Positions 25,020-31,946 of a DNA stretch of 64,000 nucleotides are shown one piece after another (position 1 is the first letter of the stretch; each line of letters starts with the position of its first letter). The DNA lies in the NCBI RefSeq assembly GCF_001298735.1, contig NZ_CYSP01000018.1:1-64000 (forward strand), given 5' to 3'. The translations under genes were made by a program, and so were the position numbers. The notes under the pieces were generated by a model, which ran no database searches, was not told the origin of the DNA, and was given only the letters and a program-made list of their open reading frames with translations. Source of the stretch: Propionispora sp. 2/2-37. GTDB lineage: Bacteria > Bacillota > Negativicutes > Propionisporales > Propionisporaceae.

Positions 25020-26174
25020 ATGACAAACTATGATGTAAAAACAAGCAGTGAAAAAGATGCAACACAGGTATTTATTGCCACTTCTCTGGCAGAAAAAAAA
25101 GCAATCTATCATTTTCGTTATCAAATCTATATCGAAGAAATGTCAAAAAATATCATGGATGCAGATTATGGTAGAAAGTTACTACAGGATGAACTGGATG
25201 AATGGGCTGTTCTGCTATACGCCCAAACTGGAACGGAAATTATAGGAACAGCACGGATCAATATTGGAACTTTACATACCTTCCCTAAAATCGTAACAGA
25301 TTATTTATTTCTGTCTGCGTTTCAAAATTGCCCTAACGAGACCGACCAGCAATTTGCTTTCCTAACAAAATTAATGGTTGCTCCTGCCTACAGAAGTTCC
25401 CCTGTCTTATATCTTTTGGTTAGCAAATGCTATGAGTATTGCTGCGCCAATCAAGTACAGTTTGGATTTGGCATTTGCAATTTACACCTAGCCCGTCTTT
25501 ATGAGCAAATGGGATTCCATCGTTACACAAAAAATTATTTTTTCCCAGGCTATGGCTTACAACTGCCACTTGTTATGCTTGCTGATGACATCCAACACTT
25601 CCGCAACGTACGTTCCCCGCTTTACCGTATAGCACGAAAAAGAAGCAATTTGAACAACCAGGCAATTGAATGGTTTCACAACAAATTCACCAGACAATCC
25701 GGCGTAATTAACAGTCAATTGATCACGGAAGAAGACCTATGGTCCATACTTTGCGAACGTCTACGCCGTTCTCCCAAAGAAGCAATTGCTTTATTAGGCG
25801 CTCTCTCGGATGCAGAGGCAAAAAAATTTCTGCACTCTTGCAGCAGCTATATCCATTGCGCTGCCGGTGATCTGATCACCACACAGGGAGAAATCAGCTA
25901 CACCTATAATCTTCTGATTTCCGGCACCTTAAAATCGCAGACCTTTCAAAACCCGGCCAAAGAATATACTTTGCCCGGACAACATTTCGGCGCCAACGGT
26001 CTGACGGCACAAAACAAGCATACGGAAGACATCGTTGCCACCAAGCCCTCCGACATACTGGTATTATCGGGAATGGCTTTTCAACGCTTCTTCCATGCTT
26101 ATCCGGAAATCGCCCACAAAATTGTCTATCATCTGACACAGTTAGCCCGTAACCGGTTGAGACAAAAAAAATAA
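25020..26174 (+). CDS. FeeM/GNAT-like acyltransferase fused to a cyclic-nucleotide-binding-type domain
   Basis: A 384-residue soluble two-domain protein. Residues 15-205 resemble the GNAT-fold N-acyl amino acid synthase (FeeM) and LuxI-type acyltransferases: FRYQIYIEEMSKN near the N-terminus, IIGTARINIG, FLTKLMVAPAYRSSPVLYLL as the acyl-carrier/CoA-binding turn, and HLARLYEQMGFHRY. Residues 262-375 have the beta-roll of CRP/cNMP-binding domains (CAAGDLITTQGEISYTYNLL, ISGTL). The phosphate-binding cassette is degenerate: FGANGLTAQNKHTEDIVA lacks the usual Glu and Arg. The protein may make an N-acylated amino acid or acylate a protein, with the C-domain as regulator; the substrate is unknown. 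ATG at 25020 has AAAGGAGAG upstream. Confidence 0.8.
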   Translation: MTNYDVKTSSEKDATQVFIATSLAEKKAIYHFRYQIYIEEMSKNIMDADYGRKLLQDELDEWAVLLYAQTGTEIIGTARINIGTLHTFPKIVTDYLFLSAFQNCPNETDQQFAFLTKLMVAPAYRSSPVLYLLVSKCYEYCCANQVQFGFGICNLHLARLYEQMGFHRYTKNYFFPGYGLQLPLVMLADDIQHFRNVRSPLYRIARKRSNLNNQAIEWFHNKFTRQSGVINSQLITEEDLWSILCERLRRSPKEAIALLGALSDAEAKKFLHSCSSYIHCAAGDLITTQGEISYTYNLLISGTLKSQTFQNPAKEYTLPGQHFGANGLTAQNKHTEDIVATKPSDILVLSGMAFQRFFHAYPEIAHKIVYHLTQLARNRLRQKK

Positions 26175-26184
26175 CCTTATGAAA

Positions 26185-26225
26185 ACAGCCCCGTTTTTAA
26201 GCGATTAAGCTAAAAACGGGGCTGT
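26185..26225. terminator. Bidirectional terminator
   Basis: ACAGCCCCGTTTTTA (26185-26199) pairs exactly with TAAAAACGGGGCTGT (26211-26225), between convergent genes. Confidence 0.8.
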
Positions 26226-26238
26226 TCCCTGGAAACCA

Positions 26239-27405
26239 CTACGGCTTAACCGTAGCCTTATACATCTGTTTACCGTCTTTCATTTCAATGATAACAGCGC
26301 TTTTTACCGCATCATGAGTGCTGTTGAAGGTGGTCGACCCGGTAATTGCCGGGTAATCCTTCGTTGCTGCCAAGGCCTCGCGTATTTTAGCCGGCTCGGT
26401 GCTATTGGCCCGTTTGATGGCGTCAATCAGAATGTTGGCTGCATCATAACCAAGGACTGCGATAGCATCCGGTACCTGGCCATATTCCTTCTTATAGGCT
26501 TCCACAAAGGCCTGTGAAGCCGGGCTGGTATCTTCTACAGAGTAATGATTGGTAAAATACGTATTGTTTAACGCGGCAGGAGTTGCTACTTCCACCAGTT
26601 TGGGCGAATCCCAGCCGTCACCGCCGACAATGGGTACCGTAATGCCCAGTTCACGGGCTTGTTTCACGATCTTGCCGACTTCCTCATAATAACCGGGAAC
26701 ATAAATCACTTCCGGGTTCAATGCTTTGATCTTTGTTAAAATGGTTTTAAAATCCTGGTCTTTCTGCAGATAAGCTTCTTCCGCCAAAATACTGCCGCCA
26801 CCTTTAGTGAACGCCTCCTTAAAGAACGCCGACAGTCCTTTGCTGTAATCACTGCTGCTGTCAACCAAAATGGCCGCCTGATGCAGCTTTAAGGTATTTA
26901 AAACAAAGTTGGCACCGACAGTCCCTTGAAAAGGATCAATAAAACAAACACGGAAAGTGTACTCCTTCACCTTTCCCGATTCTTCGTCAACAGTAACTTT
27001 GGGATTGGTCGCACCGACAGCCAGAAAAGGAATCTGGCTGGATTCAGCCACGCTGGAAGCGGCAATTGCATTTGAGCTGGCAAATATGCCGGTAACCGCA
27101 ACCACCTGATCCTGGGTCGTCAACTTCGTCATGGCATTGGCCGACTCGGACGGCTCGCTCTTATTGTCGGCAATCACCGCCTGTATTTGTTTTCCAAGCA
27201 CACCGCCTTTGGCATTGGCTTCTTTAATTGCCATGGCAGCTCCATTTGCCGCCGAAGTGCCCAGTGTCGCGTTGCCACCGGTCAGTTCATTTAATACCCC
27301 GATTTTGATATCATCGGATTTGGCACCGCCGCAGCCGGCAAAAGCACCTGCCAGAATAACTAATGCCAGCATTACAGCCAACAACCGCCAACCTTTGAAA
27401 TTCAT
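26239..27405 (-). CDS. ABC transporter substrate-binding lipoprotein (branched-chain amino acid / LivJ type)
   Basis: This 388-residue lipoprotein has a signal peptide ending in the lipobox AFAGC, followed by the periplasmic-binding fold of the LivJ group. Family blocks are IKIGVLNELTGGNATLGTSA, AAMAIKEANAKGGVLGKQIQ, IPFLAVGATNPKVT, AAILVDSSSDYSKGLSAFFK and the late VLGYDAANILIDAIKRA. It would capture an amino acid and deliver it to an ABC permease, none of which is encoded in the window. GGGGAGAG precedes the ATG. The gene lies behind a glycine riboswitch and an intrinsic terminator (27465-27640). This strongly suggests that glycine controls it and makes glycine or a small neutral amino acid the likely ligand. 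Confidence 0.93.
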   Translation of the reverse strand: MNFKGWRLLAVMLALVILAGAFAGCGGAKSDDIKIGVLNELTGGNATLGTSAANGAAMAIKEANAKGGVLGKQIQAVIADNKSEPSESANAMTKLTTQDQVVAVTGIFASSNAIAASSVAESSQIPFLAVGATNPKVTVDEESGKVKEYTFRVCFIDPFQGTVGANFVLNTLKLHQAAILVDSSSDYSKGLSAFFKEAFTKGGGSILAEEAYLQKDQDFKTILTKIKALNPEVIYVPGYYEEVGKIVKQARELGITVPIVGGDGWDSPKLVEVATPAALNNTYFTNHYSVEDTSPASQAFVEAYKKEYGQVPDAIAVLGYDAANILIDAIKRANSTEPAKIREALAATKDYPAITGSTTFNSTHDAVKSAVIIEMKDGKQMYKATVKP

Positions 27406-27464
27406 GTTAAACTCTCCCCTTTGTTCTTAAAAATTCTTTTATGATTCCCTGCTATGAATCATAA

Positions 27465-27495
27465 AATAAAAGAGTCAAATCATAGATTTGACTCT
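27465..27495 (-). terminator. Expression-platform terminator of the glycine riboswitch
   Basis: AGAGTCAAATC (27471-27481) pairs with GATTTGACTCT (27485-27495). On the minus strand it is followed by TTTTATTTTAT, between the aptamer and the binding-protein gene. Confidence 0.85.
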
Positions 27496-27499
27496 GAAG

Positions 27500-27640
27500 A
27501 ACACCACAAGGCATCGAACCGGCGATAAAACCAAAATGCCTGCTCTGTCCTTTTGCCTGAGAGTTTCACCGGCTGACAACCGGTTTGCCCCTTCGGCGCC
27601 CTGTATCTGTTACAGGGGCTCTCCAGAGTTCCATCACTTT
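27500..27640 (-). ncRNA. Glycine riboswitch, single aptamer
   Basis: On the minus strand the conserved gcvT-type motifs occur in order: CTCTGGAGAGCCCC, the P3 hairpin ending CGCCGAAGGGGCAA, then GTGAAACTCTCAGGCAAAAG followed by GACAGAGC. The core aptamer spans about 27541-27634. Only one full aptamer is present; the following AGGCAT...ATGCCT hairpin (about 27500-27535) may be the small ghost aptamer of singlet glycine riboswitches. It is followed by a terminator, so control is transcriptional. Confidence 0.92.
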
Positions 27641-27728
27641 GCGATAATTACCGGAAAAATACAAACTGCATCTGGCAATGTTTCGCAAACTTCATATGGA
27701 TACATATTAAATTACAATACAGTTATAT

Positions 27729-27758
27729 ATAATAATACCGATTCCAGGGTATTGTCAA
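27729..27758 (-). promoter_or_regulatory. Promoter of the riboswitch transcript
   Basis: Minus-strand TTGACA (27753-27758), an 18-bp spacer and TATTAT (27729-27734) would start RNA near 27722. Confidence 0.65.
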
Positions 27759-27779
27759 TACTTAATTCATATATTTTTT

Positions 27780-28120
27780 TATTCATCCGTTTTTAAATCA
27801 TACTACCTTCAGTACATACCTGACACCATCCGCGCCAATAGCCAACACACATGCCTATGACCGGTTACTAAATAAAAAGCCTTCTTTAAAAATAATGGAT
27901 AAAAATTGAAATTAATGTTTTTTCGTGATACGATACACTCAAAGGATAAAATCTTTACATACAAACGGCTAGTCTTAACTGGCAGCCAATCGTATATACC
28001 AGTGTCTTGACCATGTTGGACTTTAATTTTAAGACGAGGCAAAATAGTAAGGATAAGGAAGCGACGACGACGCATACGGAAAGGGTCTGCTAGGAGGCGC
28101 TGACGCAGTAATTTACCATT
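27780..28120. other. Gene-free stretch upstream of zwf
   Basis: An 88-codon minus-strand frame crosses this stretch but has no ribosome site or family signal, so I do not call it. Nothing else is recognised before the zwf promoter. Confidence 0.4.
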
Positions 28121-28148
28121 TTGACCGTCATCAAGCTTACATTATAAT
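28121..28148 (+). promoter_or_regulatory. Promoter of zwf-pgl-gnd
   Basis: TTGACC (28121-28126), a 16-bp spacer and a perfect TATAAT (28143-28148). The expected RNA start near 28155 rules out the ATG-like start at 28149 and supports ATG at 28182. Confidence 0.8.
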
Positions 28149-28181
28149 GTGGTTAAGGTACTAGGCAAAGGAGTTGATAGC

Positions 28182-29693
28182 ATGGGCAGAGAGCGAAATG
28201 TAGACCCGGTCATCATTGTTATTTTTGGCGCATCCGGCGACTTAACCGCCCGTAAGGTTCTTCCGGCGCTGTATAACTTGTTTCTGGATGATTTTCTTCC
28301 ATCCCAGTACGCCATTCTTGGTGTTTCCCGCACCGGCTTCAGCGACGAGGCCTTTCGTGACCATCTGCGTTCAGGAGTGGAAAAATACTCCCGCCGCGGC
28401 ATGCCGAATGACGAACAGTGGAATGAATTTGCCGGTAACATACGCTATATGCAGGCCGAGTATGATGATCCGGCCCTCTACCATAAACTCATCGGTCTGC
28501 CGGATGAAACCTGGAGTACCCCGCCTAATATTATATTTTACCTGGCCACCCCGCCCAATCTGTTCCCCCTAATCATTAACCAGCTAGGCCAATTCTCCAA
28601 TCTGCGCGGTGATGTCCGCTACCGGATTGTAATTGAAAAACCCTTTGGCCGCGACCTGCTGTCGGCCCGTAAACTCAACAACCAGTTGACACAGGCTTTT
28701 GAAGAACGGCAAATCTACCGCATCGACCATTACCTTGGCAAAGAAACGGTGCAGAACATTTTAGCCTTCCGGTTCGGCAACGCAGTATGGGAACCGATCT
28801 GGAACCGCAACTTCATCGACCATATTCAGATCACCGTAGCCGAACAAATCGGTATTGGCCGTCGCGGCGGCTACTACGAAACCGCCGGAGCCCTCCGGGA
28901 TATGATGCAGAACCATCTTATGCAGCTATTGTGTTTTATGGCCATGGAACCGCCTACCTCTTTCCATGCAGACGAAATCCGCAACAAAAAAGTTGATGTC
29001 ATGCATGCCATTCGCTTGATATCCCAGGAAGAAGTCCCACGCTACGCTGTCCGCGGACAATACGGCGAAGGGGTTCTGGACGGCAAAAGGGTTCCCTCTT
29101 ACCGGATGGAAGTCGGCGTACGCGCCGCTTCCAACACCGAAACATTCGCCGCCTTGAAGCTGTTTATCGACAACTGGCGCTGGCAGGGCGTACCTTTTTA
29201 CTTGCGTACAGGCAAACGGATGCCGGCCCGCGTCTCCGAAATATCGCTGCAATTCCGGCCGGTGCCGCACCATCCCTTTTCTCATCTCAATACACAGTTA
29301 TTTCAGCCCAACCGTCTGGTTATCCAAATCGAGCCTAATGAGGGCATAGTACTGCGCACCCAGGCCAAAGAACCGGGCTTGGGCATGAAACTTAAACAGG
29401 TCGACATGCATTATTCCTATCGGGAAGTCTTCCATACCGAATCACCTGATGCCTACGAAACCCTGCTTGTTGATATTATGCGCAACGATCCTGCGCTGTT
29501 TATGCGCGCCGATCAGGTGGAAGCGGCCTGGGCGGTTCTCACACCCATACTGGAAGTCTGGCAAAACAATCAGGAGTTGAACTTTCCTAACTATCAACCC
29601 GGACAATGGGGACCGCCGGAAGCGGAACATTTGATCGCCCAGGACCGTCGCACCTGGCTGTCACCGGTCTGCCTGGAGCCCAAGAGAGGATGA
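28182..29693 (+). CDS. zwf: Glucose-6-phosphate dehydrogenase
   Basis: The enzyme oxidises glucose 6-phosphate to 6-phosphogluconolactone with NADP+, the entry step of the oxidative pentose phosphate pathway. The 503-residue protein has the N-terminal dinucleotide site IIVIFGASGDLTARKVLPAL and the active-site peptide YRIDHYLGKETVQN. Other typical blocks are RIVIEKPFGRDL, ETAGALRDMMQNHLMQLLC and YLRTGKRM. The start follows AAGGAG. The stop codon at 29691 is followed six bases later by pgl, so zwf, pgl and gnd form one operon producing NADPH and ribulose 5-phosphate. Confidence 0.97.
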   Translation: MGRERNVDPVIIVIFGASGDLTARKVLPALYNLFLDDFLPSQYAILGVSRTGFSDEAFRDHLRSGVEKYSRRGMPNDEQWNEFAGNIRYMQAEYDDPALYHKLIGLPDETWSTPPNIIFYLATPPNLFPLIINQLGQFSNLRGDVRYRIVIEKPFGRDLLSARKLNNQLTQAFEERQIYRIDHYLGKETVQNILAFRFGNAVWEPIWNRNFIDHIQITVAEQIGIGRRGGYYETAGALRDMMQNHLMQLLCFMAMEPPTSFHADEIRNKKVDVMHAIRLISQEEVPRYAVRGQYGEGVLDGKRVPSYRMEVGVRAASNTETFAALKLFIDNWRWQGVPFYLRTGKRMPARVSEISLQFRPVPHHPFSHLNTQLFQPNRLVIQIEPNEGIVLRTQAKEPGLGMKLKQVDMHYSYREVFHTESPDAYETLLVDIMRNDPALFMRADQVEAAWAVLTPILEVWQNNQELNFPNYQPGQWGPPEAEHLIAQDRRTWLSPVCLEPKRG

Positions 29694-29699
29694 TGGACG

Positions 29700-30425
29700 A
29701 TGATTAACGTTTACGCCGATCCCAGAGAGTTATGTTTAGCTGCTGCCGAGCTATTTACCAGTCAGGCCTTAACTGCCATCAGTAAAAGGGGGGATTTCCG
29801 GGTTGCGCTCTCCGGTGGTTCGACCCCGCGTCAATTATATGAAGAGCTGGCCAAACCGTTTTGGCGGGACCGGATCAACTGGGAGAAAGTTCTCATTTTC
29901 TGGGGGGATGAACGCCATGTCCCAGCCGGTGATGCGCTCAGCAATCAAAATATGACCCGGAAAGCCTTGCTCGATCATATCCCTATTCCGGCCGGCAATA
30001 TTTTTCCCATTCCTTTTGCCGAGTCGGCTGATGCCGCCGCCAGACAATATGAAACTACCCTGCACAAACTTTTTCCTGACCTGCCCGTTTTTGATCTGGT
30101 GCTGCTGGGACTGGGTGAAGATGGGCATACAGCCTCCCTTTTCCCGGGAAATAAAGTCTTAAAGGAGCAAACCCGCTGGGTTTGCTCCGCCCGCCCACTA
30201 AGCGGCGGACCGGAACGGGTTACATTAACATACCCGGTTATCAACCAGGCAGCCAGCATCTGTTTTTTAGTAACAGGAAGCAACAAAGCCGGCATCGTCC
30301 GGCAAATTATGGAAGGAAACGGCTCGGCTGTCTCTTATCCGGCGCAAAAAATCTCCCCGGTTAACGGGCAGCTCACCTGGCTGCTTGATCAGGCGGCTGC
30401 CGCCTGTCTGGAATCACCAAAATAG
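29700..30425 (+). CDS. pgl: 6-phosphogluconolactonase
   Basis: The enzyme hydrolyses 6-phosphoglucono-delta-lactone to 6-phosphogluconate. The 241 residues match the NagB/DevB-type fold. Signatures are RVALSGGSTPRQLYEELA near the N-terminus, VLIFWGDERHVP, SNQNMTRKALLDHIPIP and DLVLLGLGEDGHTASLFPG, whose His is catalytic in relatives. It lies six bases after zwf with a GAGAGG ribosome site inside the zwf end, and 35 bases before gnd, in the order of the pathway steps. Confidence 0.95.
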   Translation: MINVYADPRELCLAAAELFTSQALTAISKRGDFRVALSGGSTPRQLYEELAKPFWRDRINWEKVLIFWGDERHVPAGDALSNQNMTRKALLDHIPIPAGNIFPIPFAESADAAARQYETTLHKLFPDLPVFDLVLLGLGEDGHTASLFPGNKVLKEQTRWVCSARPLSGGPERVTLTYPVINQAASICFLVTGSNKAGIVRQIMEGNGSAVSYPAQKISPVNGQLTWLLDQAAAACLESPK

Positions 30426-30460
30426 TCCAAAACGATATTGTTCGGTAAGGAGGATTCATC

Positions 30461-31888
30461 ATGTCAAAACACTATGCTATCGGTGTCATCGGCTTGGCTG
30501 TAATGGGGCAAAATCTGGTCCTGAACATGGCAGGTAAGGGATTTTCAGTTGCTGTTTATAACCGAACCATCAGCAAAGTAGATGATTTTCTCTCCAGCCA
30601 GCCGCCGGGAATCCCTGTCGGCGGAGCTCACTCAGCTGAACAATTGGTTGCCATGCTGTCAAAACCCCGGAAGATTATGTTGATGGTCAAGGCTGGAGAA
30701 GCGGTTGATGCCATGATTGACGAACTGCTGCCCTATCTGGAGCCAGGCGATATTTTGATTGACGGGGGCAACTCGTTCTTCGCCGACAGCCAGCGGCGTT
30801 TTACACAGTTGGCCAAAAAAGGTGTCCGTTTCGTCGGCATGGGTGTATCCGGCGGCGAAGAAGGCGCACTGCATGGCCCCAGTCTCATGCCCGGTGGCGA
30901 CAGGTCCGCCTACCGTGAAATTGAACCCATTTTCACCACCATCGCCGCCCAGGTGGCGGATGGCCCCTGCTGCGCTTACGTGGGGCCGGACGGAGCCGGG
31001 CATTATGTAAAAATGGTGCATAACGGCATCGAATACGGTGATATGCAATTAATCAGCGAAGCCTACTATATCCTTAAAAAAGTGCTGAATCTAAAGGCTG
31101 AAAAATTGCATGAAGTATTTTCCATTTGGAATGAGGGGGACTTGAATTCCTATTTAATCGAAATCACCAGAGACATCTTTTTGCAAAAAGATGAACTCAC
31201 CGGGAAACCGCTGATTGATCTGATACTCGATAAAGCCGGCCAAAAAGGAACCGGTAAATGGACTTCACAAAGCGCTCTGGAATTGGGGGTTGCCGTCCCC
31301 ACCATCACCGAAGCCGTGTTTGCCCGCTGCATGTCGGCCTATAAAGAAGAGAGACAGGAAGCCGCTAAATTACTGCCAGGTCCGGAAATTCATTACCTTG
31401 GCGACCGACACGCCTTGCTTGATGCCATCCATGACGCCCTCTATGCATCCAAAATTTGTTCTTACGCCCAGGGTTTTGCCCTGCTGAAAGCAGCCAGTGA
31501 AACTTACGGCTGGAAGTTAAATTATGGGGATATAGCCCTGCTCTGGCGCGGCGGCTGCATTATCCGGGCACAATTTTTAGACCGGATCAAGGAAGCTTTT
31601 ACTGCCAACCCCGCATTGCCAAATCTTCTCCTGTCACCGTACTTCCGTAACATCTTAGCCCGCGTTCAGGACAACTGGCGGCTGGTGATCAGCACCTGCA
31701 AAGAACTAGGCATCCCCACACCGGCTTTTAGCGCTTCATTAGACTATTATGACAGCTACCGCCAGACCGTATTGCCGGCCAATCTGCTGCAGGCGCAACG
31801 CGACTATTTCGGCGCCCATACCTACGAACGCATTGACCGGCCCGGCAGTTTTCACACCGAATGGCTGAAAACGGATAAAAACAAATAA
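30461..31888 (+). CDS. gnd: 6-phosphogluconate dehydrogenase (decarboxylating)
   Basis: This NADP+-dependent enzyme oxidises and decarboxylates 6-phosphogluconate to ribulose 5-phosphate. The 475-residue size is that of the long homodimeric form. It has the Rossmann start IGVIGLAVMGQNLVLNMAGK, the substrate motif GVSGGEEGALHGPSLMPGG, catalytic HYVKMVHNGIEYGDMQLI and the C-terminal DYFGAHTYERIDRPGSFHTE followed by W. AAGGAGG precedes the ATG. It is the last gene of the operon and is followed by the terminator at 31900. Confidence 0.97.
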   Translation: MSKHYAIGVIGLAVMGQNLVLNMAGKGFSVAVYNRTISKVDDFLSSQPPGIPVGGAHSAEQLVAMLSKPRKIMLMVKAGEAVDAMIDELLPYLEPGDILIDGGNSFFADSQRRFTQLAKKGVRFVGMGVSGGEEGALHGPSLMPGGDRSAYREIEPIFTTIAAQVADGPCCAYVGPDGAGHYVKMVHNGIEYGDMQLISEAYYILKKVLNLKAEKLHEVFSIWNEGDLNSYLIEITRDIFLQKDELTGKPLIDLILDKAGQKGTGKWTSQSALELGVAVPTITEAVFARCMSAYKEERQEAAKLLPGPEIHYLGDRHALLDAIHDALYASKICSYAQGFALLKAASETYGWKLNYGDIALLWRGGCIIRAQFLDRIKEAFTANPALPNLLLSPYFRNILARVQDNWRLVISTCKELGIPTPAFSASLDYYDSYRQTVLPANLLQAQRDYFGAHTYERIDRPGSFHTEWLKTDKNK

Positions 31889-31899
31889 CATTCGGCACC

Positions 31900-31945
31900 A
31901 AAAAAGCTGACAGGCGGATTCATCCCCTGCCAGCTTTTTTTCGTG
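31900..31945. terminator. Terminator between gnd and the peptidase gene
   Basis: AAAAAAGCTGACAGG (about 31900-31914) pairs with CCTGCCAGCTTTTTT (31926-31940, one mismatch), with T-runs on both strands. Confidence 0.9.
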
Positions 31946-31946
31946 T

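Noticed and set aside
27809..28075. 88-codon minus-strand frame starting MRRRRFLILTILPRL
   Set aside because: No ribosome site and no family signal; composition does not look coding. The stretch only leads up to the zwf promoter.
28149..28181. Earlier start of zwf
   Set aside because: It would begin directly at the -10 box; the expected RNA start is near 28155 and the ribosome site precedes 28182.
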